Source: Flavobacterium pallidum
Lineage (GTDB): Bacteria; Bacteroidota; Bacteroidia; Flavobacteriales; Flavobacteriaceae
Assembly: GCF_003097535.1 (NCBI RefSeq)
Contig: NZ_CP029187.1
Span: 1,612,001 to 1,676,000 of the forward strand
DNA length: 64,000 nt
Direction of reading: 5' to 3'
A model generated the notes under the pieces. The model saw only the letters and a program-made list of their open reading frames with translations. It did not search any database and had not been told where the DNA came from. Made by a program: the position numbers and the translations under genes. Numbering within the stretch: the stretch's first letter is position 1; each line of letters starts with the position of its first letter. This document shows positions 1 through 8,106 of this stretch, in pieces.

Positions 1-1
1 C

Positions 2-64
2 AGGAAAGAAAGATTGTCTGCCAATGTCGGGCTTTACCGGGCCTTAGGCGGCGGCTGGCAATGA
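2..64 (+). CDS. C-terminal tail of an RND-efflux outer-membrane factor (partial)
   Basis: Only the last 20 codons and a TGA stop at 62-64 are inside the window. They read RKERLSANVGLYRALGGGWQ. The ending V-x-L-Y-R-A-L-G-G-G-W is the usual C-terminus of NodT/OprM-type outer-membrane efflux lipoproteins, the channel part of tripartite RND pumps. A rho-independent terminator follows 22 bp later, which supports a real gene end. The rest of the gene, and probably the pump genes, lie to the left. The family call rests on this short tail alone. Confidence 0.6.
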   Translation, partial: RKERLSANVGLYRALGGGWQ

Positions 65-86
65 TTGTGATTTGTGTTTTTGGTTT

Positions 87-118
87 GCCCCGTTTTGTGA
101 AAAGCGGGGCTTTTTTTG
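87..118 (+). terminator. Rho-independent terminator after the efflux gene
   Basis: GCCCCG and CGGGGC arms, extended inward by TTTT/AAAA, enclose a short loop and are followed by a run of seven T. It lies 22 bp after the stop codon at 62-64 on the same strand. Confidence 0.8.
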
Positions 119-129
119 TTATAGTCGGG

Positions 130-240
130 AAAGTTAGAAAAGTCCGGAAGACCGAAAGTTGTAATTTTTAGTTTGAAGGGAGAAACCAGTCCTCCTTTTT
201 TATGCTTCAAGCTTTCGGTCTTTCGGACTTCCCTAACTTT
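130..240. repeat. 29-bp imperfect inverted repeat, arms 130-158 and 212-240
   Basis: The left arm matches the reverse complement of the right arm at 26 of 29 positions. Both contain the theme AGTCCG-AAGACCGAAAG. The right arm lies inside the last codons of the DUF3095 gene, so the C-terminal residues of that protein (KSERPKA) are encoded by repeat sequence. A smaller inner pair (TTGAAG and CTTCAA) is nested in the loop. It could act as a terminator for the minus-strand gene or be a mobile palindrome of the genome. Confidence 0.7.
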
Positions 241-1370
241 TCTTTCAACATCCTCGCAGCCTGTGTATATCCGCCATCAGAACCATCTACAAAATGTATA
301 TGGTCGTCCTTGACATCCCGGACATAACAGGACATAATCGAGGCATTGCTTAGATGCATGCCGTAAACAATTTCATTGTTCGCTTCCATGTGGTCCAATA
401 ATTCCTGGAGCGACTCCCTTTGTTTCCTGGTGCCTGAAATTACAGTGTTGATCTTGCCGTCCATAACAAGGGTGTCCGACATTTCGACGAGGCTTTTGAG
501 GTATTTTTTTCCGTTCCGGGTCTTGAAATAAAAGTATATGAAGCCTGTAAAAATCCAGTGCTGTATCAGCTCAATGATTTTAATGCGCCCGATCCTGAGA
601 CGCATCTCCATGCCCAGGCGGTTGAAGGTGGTCTTCAGCCTGAGTTTGGCGATGGATATCGGTTGGCGCTTTTCGGGATCACCATAAAGTTCGTCGATTT
701 TATTCAGGATGCGCTTAAATATTTCTGCCTGTTGGGAGACTTCGCGCGCGATGATGAGCAGCGTTACGATTTCTTCCTTGTCCTCCGGTGGCGGAATCTT
801 GTCCCAACGGCATTGCATGCCATTAAGGTCCAGGTCTTCTTTTCCGACATCGGGATGATTAAAAATGTAATGGTCGCCTTTGATGAGTTGTTCTGCGTAA
901 TTCAATCCGTTGCCTAAAACAATCGGAATGGCAAAATTGGCCGAACTGCTGAACCGTGCAATCCGGATCTGATGCCCATCCGTATGCAGTTTTTGAACCG
1001 GGACACTACTGGCACGCAGTTCGAGGTTGAAATTTTCGAGCGTATTGTTCTTATAAACCGTAAGCGCTTTCATGATCCTGTCGATCATGCTGTCCGGGAT
1101 AATAAAAGTGGCCCCGTCACCGCCAAAGAAAAACGGGATGGTAACATTCATACTGAAAGCGATATTCAGTACCGTAACGATGCTGCCCGTGGCAATGAAA
1201 TTAACCTGCTCATGCCGGTTGTCCATTACTGCCTGCGTACTCCCTTTGATATCGGTAATCACGACGTGCCAGTCTTCGGGAACGCTGCTGAACAGTGTTT
1301 CATCGCCGAGCAATTCAGAGATGCCTGATTGGTGTAATTCCAGCCGGGAATAGAAATGGTTGTTTGCCAT
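207..1370 (-). CDS. DUF3095 family protein, cyclase-like N-terminus
   Basis: A 387-residue protein starting at an ATG, recognised as DUF3095. Residues 40-45 read DIKGST and residues 83-89 GGDGATF. These resemble the metal-binding DxxGST and GGDG motifs of class III nucleotidyl cyclase and GGDEF folds, but no catalytic activity is established for the family. There is no signal peptide or membrane segment, so it should be cytoplasmic. It stands alone, convergent with the efflux tail and separated from the glycan locus by about 250 bp. The extreme C-terminus is encoded by one arm of an inverted repeat and may vary between strains. Confidence 0.75.
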   Translation of the reverse strand: MANNHFYSRLELHQSGISELLGDETLFSSVPEDWHVVITDIKGSTQAVMDNRHEQVNFIATGSIVTVLNIAFSMNVTIPFFFGGDGATFIIPDSMIDRIMKALTVYKNNTLENFNLELRASSVPVQKLHTDGHQIRIARFSSSANFAIPIVLGNGLNYAEQLIKGDHYIFNHPDVGKEDLDLNGMQCRWDKIPPPEDKEEIVTLLIIAREVSQQAEIFKRILNKIDELYGDPEKRQPISIAKLRLKTTFNRLGMEMRLRIGRIKIIELIQHWIFTGFIYFYFKTRNGKKYLKSLVEMSDTLVMDGKINTVISGTRKQRESLQELLDHMEANNEIVYGMHLSNASIMSCYVRDVKDDHIHFVDGSDGGYTQAARMLKEKLGKSERPKA

Positions 1371-1440
1371 GTGTGACGGATGAGATGTAAAGTTACGAAG
1401 TTTAGGTTTTGAACAGCGACATCATCTTGAACGGATCACC

Positions 1441-1511
1441 GCGTGAGGGATGGAAGCGGCAGCCCGGAGCCTGTAAGGCGAGGACTATAGCAAACAGCCC
1501 GACGGCGCTGC
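1441..1511 (+). repeat. Dispersed palindromic repeat, copy 1 of 5
   Basis: Begins with AGGGATGGAAGCGGCAGCC, then a short variable stem (GCCT-gta-AGGC), then ACTATAGCAAACAGCCCG. The same order recurs at 35971-36063 (minus), 37520-37594, 44010-44092 and 49190-49270 (minus). This is a degenerate, GC-rich copy. A 72-codon frame across it is not considered a gene. Confidence 0.7.
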
Positions 1512-1565
1512 AATTGCCCGAAGGCAGCGGAAGTGTTTCATAGCGCCGGCACGCCATAAAAATGC

Positions 1566-1594
1566 ACAAAAAAGCCCCACTTTTCAGCGAGGCT
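1566..1594 (-). terminator. Terminator of the polysaccharide utilisation operon
   Basis: On the minus strand GCCTCGCT and AGTGGGGC pair over eight positions (two G-U) around a GAAA loop, followed by a T-rich run. It sits 27 bp after the stop of the last lipoprotein gene. Confidence 0.7.
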
Positions 1595-1620
1595 CCAAAA
1601 CAAAAAAATAAAAATCTCAA

Positions 1621-2322
1621 TTATAAAGCCTTAAACTGGAATATCGGCGAGTCTGACGTATTGCCTGACTGGTCTTTAGTAACCACTTTCCAGTAATAGG
1701 TAGTGTTCCCGGAAACCGGAATATCATTCAGGTTTTGTGTGGAAGTCGTGCCTTTTAAGGTCGACGGATTGTTGTTAGTATCCAGGTACAGTTTGTATTC
1801 CACGATATCATTGTCGACATCGCTGCCGCTCCACTGGAAATTCACCGTTGGTCCGGGAACCGAGCTGCTGTTGCCCGGGGCGATGGCTTCCGCCGGGAAA
1901 GGTGCGTAGTTGACCACGCCATCGCCGGCATTGTAAAACTTCCTTTTTTCGCTGATGGCGGTCTGGCTGCTGGCTGTAGATTTCGAAATCACCCACCACG
2001 AGAAAGGCGTGCTTTTAGGCAGTGTGACATCGAGCGTCGTACCTGCGCCGGCTTCATACTGCGTTGTGAGTTGTGTGTTCAGGTTTTTGACGTAAACCGA
2101 ATAAGCATCGGTGAAGTCGGATGCGTTCCATTCAAAGGTTATTTTGCTTTGCGTATCAGATACATTTTGACCCGAAAGGCATTCTGAATTGTTGATGGGT
2201 GAAATGAGTATGGCGGCAACGGGGTTTTCCCCTTCGCTTTCTCCGCCTCCGCCACCTCCGCCACCGCAGCTTAACAAGGAAAAGCAAGCGGCTGCAAATA
2301 TATATTTTGATATTATTTTCAT
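1621..2322 (-). CDS. Surface lipoprotein with two fibronectin-III-like domains
   Basis: A 233-residue protein with a lipoprotein signal peptide ending LLSC; C19 is the lipidation site. It is followed by eight glycines and then acidic residues (ESEGE), an unusual spacer that may act as a tether and export signal. The rest is two Fn3-like beta-sandwich repeats, roughly residues 36-128 and 142-232, each containing W and YxxY patterns. The start ATG overlaps the stop of the GH5 gene by 4 bp (ATGA), so the two are translationally coupled and it is the last gene of the operon. Probable role: an outer-membrane accessory or glycan-binding protein. No catalytic motif is seen. Confidence 0.7.
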   Translation of the reverse strand: MKIISKYIFAAACFSLLSCGGGGGGGGESEGENPVAAILISPINNSECLSGQNVSDTQSKITFEWNASDFTDAYSVYVKNLNTQLTTQYEAGAGTTLDVTLPKSTPFSWWVISKSTASSQTAISEKRKFYNAGDGVVNYAPFPAEAIAPGNSSSVPGPTVNFQWSGSDVDNDIVEYKLYLDTNNNPSTLKGTTSTQNLNDIPVSGNTTYYWKVVTKDQSGNTSDSPIFQFKAL

Positions 2323-5300
2323 TGCCTGATGAATTTAGAATTGTAAATCGAATTGCCTGAAATGACTTTTATCGTATAAGTCCCTGCGGCAAGTGCACCG
2401 ATATTGGCTGCGTATTGGCTTTCGCCTGAAGGGAACGTGCTGTCAATGACGCGTTTGCCGATCATCGAATATACCTGTAGGCTGACTTCCTGGTTTTGCT
2501 GTGGCGGAACCGAAAAATACAGCAATCCGTCCTTCACCGGATTTGGATAGACCAATAGCGTATCATCCACCATAAATTCCTGACGGAATACGCCCTGGCA
2601 ATCCTTATCGGTTTTTACTTCAAGTATGTTCAGGCCTGGTTTTACGTTTAGGGTAATGGCATTTTCACTTGTGGCATAAACGATGCCATTCAGATTGATG
2701 CGATAAGCACTACCTCCTGCCAGATCAATGGTAACGCTATAGTCTTCTGCAGACGGCCTTGACAGTACAGCAAGATCCGTAGGTTCCTGCACAACAATGG
2801 AGTAACATCTTTTAAAAGTGGGGATGGTTGGAATGGTGATGCAAAGCGAATAGGTGCCTGCGGAAAGGTTTTCGAAAGCCGTATTTGCAGTGAAATTGGT
2901 AGTATTATTCACAACGCCACTTAAGGTAGCCAGAAATGGATGATTTGCTACAGATGTGATGCTGATGCTGCCGTTGTTGGCACTGCGGCAGGTTTCAGCT
3001 GTGTTTTGTATGGAAAAATTGTTGAAAGGCAGACTGAAAATCGTGCAGCCGTTGAAATCCACCACATCCGTTTCGGGCGTATTCGGGCAGTTGTCGTGGT
3101 TATTGGATACGTTGTCGTTATCATCGTCGGCAAGGATCAGGTTCAGGTTTACCCAGTTGAAATTGAAGCCGGGATCGACGACCGTAAACCGTGCCATATA
3201 ACGCCCGGCAGGAAGTGCCGCCTGTGAGGCCACCGTATTCCAGGTTTGCCAGCCGCCGGTAGGAGGAAGGGTAACGGTTTGGATGTCAGTTGTTGTTTCA
3301 TTAATCAGTTGAAATTTGATTTTTCCTGTAGCCGATTCTCCCGAAGTGCGGTAGTCGATTTTGTAATTTCCCGCCTCTCCGATATTGACAAGGTATTCGA
3401 GGTAGTCACCGCTGTCGGTATATCCCATATCAGAGCCACCGCCGGTATCGGTTGTGGTTTCGATCGTGAGTCCGCTGTTTGAAAAAAAATTCTCAGTTTC
3501 GATTTTCCCGGAAATCCCGATGATGTTCCCAACATTGTTTTTGACCGGTTTATCTGTAAAAACAGTTTGTGGTGAATTGTCTGTTGAAATAATGTTGGTG
3601 CCATTGTACGATATGGTAATCACATCTGAAGCATTTACTGCCGTTGCAGGTTTGATGCTGATTGTTGTGGTGCTTCCTGGTTTGAAAGCAATGGAAGCAA
3701 TGGCTGCGGCATTTCCGTTCACTTTCAGCTGGAAATTGCTTTGGGAAAAATCGATTCCCGTAACGAGGCTTTTATTAAAAGCAACGTTTATTTTATCGCC
3801 TAAGATATTCGTGGCAGCATCAATGGTCTTTAACGCTACTGCAGATGGACTGTGCGGATTCTTAAAGTCGAGGTAATTCAGGTTAAAATTCCCGCTTTCG
3901 AAGTATACTTTGATTTTGTTAACGCCTTGTTTCAGGATGACATCCGTAAGCGTCACCATGCCCCAAGTTGCAAAGCCACCGGTTCCGGGAAGCGTGATGC
4001 TTTCAGAAATGCGCCCTGCAGCATCTTCAAGATAAATTTTGCCGGTTGATGACGGTGTGGCATAACGGATATCAATATCATAAGCGGTATCTGCAGCAAC
4101 ATCCAGCGTATAAAGCAGCCATTCATTCGTTTCCAGGAAGCCGACCTGGTAGCCATTTGAAGGACTGTCTGTAGCAGGCTGAATATCCACAGCGTCGTTG
4201 CGCATGCTCCAGCCCTGGTTCCAGGCCGCAAAAGTACCCGTATCGGTACGGTAGTTTGCAATGTCTTTGTCAAAATAGGCCACGCCATTGTGCCCCATGT
4301 CAAACTCGGTAGCAAAGACTTTTCCCGGCAGCGGATGGTTGCGGTATTTTTTGGTTTCTGAAGTCTGTACCTGGCGGAACATGGCATCGATCACATCGCG
4401 GCGAAGGGTGACGTTCTGCATCTTAAAATTCTCAGCGATTTGCATCAGCGCATTTTTGGCGTAAGTTACGGTAGGTGCTGTGCCGCCATTTTGCCAGTAA
4501 TTGAGCAGTACGCCATATTCCGGGGTTTTTGTAACCGAAGCGGGCCCGGCGATATTGTCGATTTTTTTCATTGGCCACCAGGCCCAGCCAATGTTATTTG
4601 ATTCCATCAGTGAAATGGCATCTTTAAACCAGACGTTCGAGTTTTCGCCGCTTTCGCCAAGCCAAATGGGAACGTTGAGCTGCGTCCTGTAATTCAGCAT
4701 GCCCTGGATCGATGCCTGGGTGTTGTAATTCCAATATTTATGGAAACTCAGTGCCATATTATTATCCCATAAGCCGCTGCTCAGGATGCCGTTGTAGTTG
4801 TTCCCCCAGCAATTTCCTTCGATAAAAATCAGGTGGTTCGTATCGACCTGACGGATGGCCTGAGTGATTGCGACCATCAGGTTTTTCAGTGGGATGTTGT
4901 TGTTTTCTGCACAGCCATTCGCGTTCGCGCCTTCGAAATTCCAGTTAGGCTCATTGATGATGTCATAAGCCCCGATCCACGGACTGTCTTTGTAACGCAA
5001 GGCCAGTTTTTGCCAAAGCGCGATCATCTTATCCTTATTTGCCTGACTTTCCCACAGCGAAGGTTTCGTATCATCATAATCTGAAATATTGGCATCATGT
5101 CCTTGTCCGCCCGGAGCAGCATGCATGTCGAGGATGAGGTACATATTGTTTTCGGCACACCAGTTTAAAAGGTTGTCGGTCATCGTAAAACCTTCGTCAA
5201 GCCATGTATTCTGGCCGGCAACCGGTTCCTGCTCAATCGGTAAGGTATACAAATTATAATGCATCGGCAAACGGATGGAATTGAAGCCCCAGGCCGCCAA

Positions 5301-5594
5301 TGAGTCGATGTCGCGTTTGGTGATACCGTTGTCGCGGTATGCCTGGTAGAATTCTTCCGTATTTGCAGCCCCGATGAGGTCGGTGATCTTCTGTTTGATC
5401 TTATGCTGCGACCCGGCAAAAGCATCGGTTTGCAGCATATAGCCTTCCTGGACCATCCAGCCGCCGAGTCCGAGGCCGCGCAGGATGACGTTCTGCCCAC
5501 TCCCATTGACAATATTCTGTCCGTCGCGGTGCAAAAATTGCCCGAACGAGAAAGTGCTAACGGAAATGAGAAGTATTAAAAATATCTTTTTCAT
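2319..5594 (-). CDS. Secreted GH5 glycanase with CBM6-like modules and T9SS sorting domain
   Basis: A 1091-residue multidomain enzyme. Residues 1-18 are a signal peptide ending FGQ. Residues ~20-370 are a GH5 barrel with acid/base E215 in NEP, nucleophile E314 in WLGESGE and H285 in SFHKYW. Residues ~430-570 and ~690-815 look like CBM6-type carbohydrate-binding modules, separated by an Ig-like segment. A thrombospondin-type-3 calcium repeat (DDDNDNV, DNCP) follows near residue 820. The last ~75 residues, from LLVYPNPVKDG to the end, are a type A T9SS C-terminal sorting domain. The protein should therefore cross the outer membrane by type IX secretion and be cleaved by a PorU-like sortase. Within the locus it probably makes the first cuts in a beta-glucan; linkage specificity cannot be read from sequence. 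Confidence 0.88.
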   Translation of the reverse strand: MKKIFLILLISVSTFSFGQFLHRDGQNIVNGSGQNVILRGLGLGGWMVQEGYMLQTDAFAGSQHKIKQKITDLIGAANTEEFYQAYRDNGITKRDIDSLAAWGFNSIRLPMHYNLYTLPIEQEPVAGQNTWLDEGFTMTDNLLNWCAENNMYLILDMHAAPGGQGHDANISDYDDTKPSLWESQANKDKMIALWQKLALRYKDSPWIGAYDIINEPNWNFEGANANGCAENNNIPLKNLMVAITQAIRQVDTNHLIFIEGNCWGNNYNGILSSGLWDNNMALSFHKYWNYNTQASIQGMLNYRTQLNVPIWLGESGENSNVWFKDAISLMESNNIGWAWWPMKKIDNIAGPASVTKTPEYGVLLNYWQNGGTAPTVTYAKNALMQIAENFKMQNVTLRRDVIDAMFRQVQTSETKKYRNHPLPGKVFATEFDMGHNGVAYFDKDIANYRTDTGTFAAWNQGWSMRNDAVDIQPATDSPSNGYQVGFLETNEWLLYTLDVAADTAYDIDIRYATPSSTGKIYLEDAAGRISESITLPGTGGFATWGMVTLTDVILKQGVNKIKVYFESGNFNLNYLDFKNPHSPSAVALKTIDAATNILGDKINVAFNKSLVTGIDFSQSNFQLKVNGNAAAIASIAFKPGSTTTISIKPATAVNASDVITISYNGTNIISTDNSPQTVFTDKPVKNNVGNIIGISGKIETENFFSNSGLTIETTTDTGGGSDMGYTDSGDYLEYLVNIGEAGNYKIDYRTSGESATGKIKFQLINETTTDIQTVTLPPTGGWQTWNTVASQAALPAGRYMARFTVVDPGFNFNWVNLNLILADDDNDNVSNNHDNCPNTPETDVVDFNGCTIFSLPFNNFSIQNTAETCRSANNGSISITSVANHPFLATLSGVVNNTTNFTANTAFENLSAGTYSLCITIPTIPTFKRCYSIVVQEPTDLAVLSRPSAEDYSVTIDLAGGSAYRINLNGIVYATSENAITLNVKPGLNILEVKTDKDCQGVFRQEFMVDDTLLVYPNPVKDGLLYFSVPPQQNQEVSLQVYSMIGKRVIDSTFPSGESQYAANIGALAAGTYTIKVISGNSIYNSKFIRQ

Positions 5595-5615
5595 AGTAGT
5601 TGGTTGTTGTAACGA

Positions 5616-7076
5616 TTAATACACCAGTGTCTGGATGCCGTGTGCAGGAATGGTTACCGATGCTTTTTTATTTTCGACGCAAAGATTGTAGGTGACTTCG
5701 GCGGCACTTTGGTTCATGACCACGGTGATCATCTTGCCATCGGTGTTGAGGAACGACGTGCTTAAAAGCTGGCTGCGGCTCGCTACCGTACTGATCCTTT
5801 TGGCATCCGGCCTGATAAATTTTGAAAAGTGCCCGATGTAATAATATGATGGCGTATAAATCAATTCGCCTGTGGTCGTATCGGCATGGATAGGGGCCAG
5901 GCAGAAATTGCCTACATGGTTCGGTCCGCCGGTCTGGTCCAGAAGGATGTTCCAGTCGGTCCAGCCTACGGTCCCGTTATTGAAGTCGTTGATCATCGAG
6001 GCACCGTACCTTTCGCCATTTGCCCAAAGCTGGTATTTTGAAGCATCAAATTTTTCAACGCAGCCTTCAGTGAAAATCAGGTTTTTGGTAGGATAAGCCT
6101 CATGTACTTTTTGCACATTGTCATACATCGGTTCGCCGCCCGCCCAGGTTTCATACCAGTGGAATCCCATTCCCCACGCATATTTTGTGGCTTCCGGATC
6201 AGAGAAAATCACATTGGCACGGTGGTTCATCAAATCGCGGTTGTGGTCCCAGACGATGATTTTTTTGCTGCCCAATCCTTCCCTGGCCATGGTTGGCCCA
6301 AGGTAATTTTTCAGGAAATCGCGTTCCGCTTCGGCAGTGAAGATGCAGGATTCCCAGGTTTGCGTTGCCATAGGCTCATTCTGCACGGATATTCCCCAAA
6401 TCGGCATGCCTTCTTTTTCATAAGCCTTGATGAATTTCGTAAAATAATTGGCCCAGGCCTGATCGTATTCGGGCAATAAGGTGCCGCCCTGGAGCATGGT
6501 TTTGTTGCTTTTCATGAATGGCGGCGGGCTCCACGGGCTTGCGTACAGCAATAGCTTTCCGCCGGCGGTTTCGGTGGCTTTTTTAATCAGCGGGATCCTG
6601 AATTGCCTGTCGTGGTCGATGCTGAATGTTTTCAGGTCCTTGTCGCCTTCCTGTACGTACGTATAACTTCCGCTGCTGAAATCAGAGCTGTGTATTGTGG
6701 TTCGCATCAGCGAATAACCGATGCCTTTGTCTTTAGAATAATACGCATTGAGGAATTCCTGTTGTTTGTCTTTAGGTAATTTGGCAAAAACTTCGGCGCT
6801 GGCATCAGTAATGGCACCGCCAATCCCCATAAAAGTCTGGAACTGTTTTTTGGGTTCCACAAAAACGGAAATTTCCTTTTCTACAGGTTGTTCTGCTTTT
6901 GTAAATTCCAGTTTTTGGGTTTCTGATAATTTTGAACTGGAATTTTCAGCGGTCGTATACACAGTGATGCTTCTTCCGGCTGTAGAGAAGGCTTTGATTG
7001 ATTGCTTTTTCTTTGGCTGCGCGAAAGCCATAGCCGAAAATAAAAGGCACAATATTTTAATATGGTCTTTTCTCAT
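5616..7076 (-). CDS. GH30 family glycosidase
   Basis: A 486-residue protein with a signal peptide (cleavage near AFAQ, residue 20). The (beta/alpha)8 barrel starts around residue 75 with FMGIGGAITD. E234 in VQNEP is the acid/base and E337 in IFTEGC the nucleophile. ASPWSPPPFMK is the usual GH30 substrate-cleft motif. A beta-sandwich covers residues ~420-486. GH30 members of this kind cut beta-1,6-glucan or glucosyl linkages, which fits trimming of beta-1,6 branches of laminarin-like glucan (inference). It has no T9SS domain or lipobox, so it is probably periplasmic. It lies 21 bp upstream of the GH5 gene in the same operon and downstream of a weak terminator separating it from susCD. Confidence 0.88.
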   Translation of the reverse strand: MRKDHIKILCLLFSAMAFAQPKKKQSIKAFSTAGRSITVYTTAENSSSKLSETQKLEFTKAEQPVEKEISVFVEPKKQFQTFMGIGGAITDASAEVFAKLPKDKQQEFLNAYYSKDKGIGYSLMRTTIHSSDFSSGSYTYVQEGDKDLKTFSIDHDRQFRIPLIKKATETAGGKLLLYASPWSPPPFMKSNKTMLQGGTLLPEYDQAWANYFTKFIKAYEKEGMPIWGISVQNEPMATQTWESCIFTAEAERDFLKNYLGPTMAREGLGSKKIIVWDHNRDLMNHRANVIFSDPEATKYAWGMGFHWYETWAGGEPMYDNVQKVHEAYPTKNLIFTEGCVEKFDASKYQLWANGERYGASMINDFNNGTVGWTDWNILLDQTGGPNHVGNFCLAPIHADTTTGELIYTPSYYYIGHFSKFIRPDAKRISTVASRSQLLSTSFLNTDGKMITVVMNQSAAEVTYNLCVENKKASVTIPAHGIQTLVY

Positions 7077-7131
7077 TCGTTTGTTTATTGATGATGGTTT
7101 TAAGATGATTGTATTGCGGGAGTAATTTTTA

Positions 7132-7169
7132 AAAATAGCCCATAACCCGGAAAGGTTACAGGCTATTTT
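7132..7169 (-). terminator. Internal hairpin, possible partial terminator in the glycan operon
   Basis: AAAATAGCC and GGCTATTTT pair perfectly, with a nested TAACC/GGTTA stem, in the 115-bp gap between the PKD lipoprotein and GH30 genes. On the minus strand only about five T follow, so it may lower rather than stop transcription, leaving susCD more expressed than the enzymes. Confidence 0.6.
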
Positions 7170-7191
7170 AAACTAACTCAAACTTAACTTA

Positions 7192-8088
7192 TTAATTTGC
7201 TTTTCCGCGCAGGGAAATATTGGTTGCCGATATGACCGAATTTGTATCACCCCCTGATTTGATAAGGAAATAATAGTCACCTGTGGTTTCCACCTTAACG
7301 ATTCCTTTTTTAGTGGCCGTTCCCGAATCGTTTTCACAGTTTAAGGAGGAAAGCGTGCCATTAAAAGGAGAAGGGACGTTGTTGCCGCAATCCCAACTGC
7401 TCAGGCGTAAAATTTTATCCCCTCCATAGTCGTGGTTGTCCATAGGCTGTTCGTTCAGGATATAAATTTCAAACCAGGTATAACTGATGCCTGCGTCGCT
7501 TTTGACCACCATATCTACATTATATTCCTTACCACCCTGCAGCGTTACTTTTTGGTAAATTCCTTTTTGCTGGTAGTTGTCGCCGATAAAAGTGGCGCTA
7601 CCAAAGCTGCCGTTGGTTCCCGGAGTAAGGGTAACGCTTGCATCGGCAGCGCTGATATTTACAATGGTCCATTTGTCGATATCGGCCTGTGTCTTGAATT
7701 TTCCGCCCAAAAGCAGGTTTCCTGAAACAGGATCCGGTGTTGTAACAACAATCTGCTGGCTTATTGAAGCCGTTTTGCCTCCTATACCACCGGCAGTATG
7801 CGTAATGATATAAGTGTCGGCATCAGGGAAAAATACATCTTCCCTGTCCGAACCGATAGAAGGAGGAACTCCATCGTCAAAATTCCACTTGTGAGAGATC
7901 GCTTGTAAATCTGCTGCCTGAAATGAATAATGATTCGCAGAAGGATTCGTAATCGTAAATGAGGCATCGGGAGTGGTTTCAACCAAGCTATTTCCGCTTC
8001 CTGTTTCATCAGGGGAGCATCCGGAAAATGATCCGATTGCCATAGAAGCGAACATCAGGAACGATATTTTTCTTATTGTTATTTTCAT
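7192..8088 (-). CDS. PKD-domain surface glycan-binding lipoprotein (SusE position)
   Basis: A 298-residue lipoprotein (lipobox FSGC, then SPDE). Residues ~40-115 form a PKD domain, with WNFDDG, FPDADTYIITHTA and a terminal IVV strand. Residues ~122-298 look like a jelly-roll carbohydrate-binding domain, beginning NLLLGGKFKTQADIDKW and ending INISLRG-like. It directly follows susD, where SusE/F-type surface glycan-binding proteins normally lie. PKD-plus-jelly-roll proteins in this place are known from flavobacterial laminarin loci, which supports a beta-glucan ligand by analogy. Outer-membrane anchored and surface exposed; no catalytic residues expected. Confidence 0.8.
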   Translation of the reverse strand: MKITIRKISFLMFASMAIGSFSGCSPDETGSGNSLVETTPDASFTITNPSANHYSFQAADLQAISHKWNFDDGVPPSIGSDREDVFFPDADTYIITHTAGGIGGKTASISQQIVVTTPDPVSGNLLLGGKFKTQADIDKWTIVNISAADASVTLTPGTNGSFGSATFIGDNYQQKGIYQKVTLQGGKEYNVDMVVKSDAGISYTWFEIYILNEQPMDNHDYGGDKILRLSSWDCGNNVPSPFNGTLSSLNCENDSGTATKKGIVKVETTGDYYFLIKSGGDTNSVISATNISLRGKAN

Positions 8089-8106
8089 TATCTGATATAT
8101 TAATGA

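Noticed and set aside
1402..1620. A 72-codon minus-strand frame
   Set aside because: It crosses a dispersed palindromic repeat and the operon terminator, and its protein has no recognisable features.
2930..3880. Several frames antisense to the GH5 gene
   Set aside because: No domains; the minus-strand frame has full catalytic motifs and domain order.
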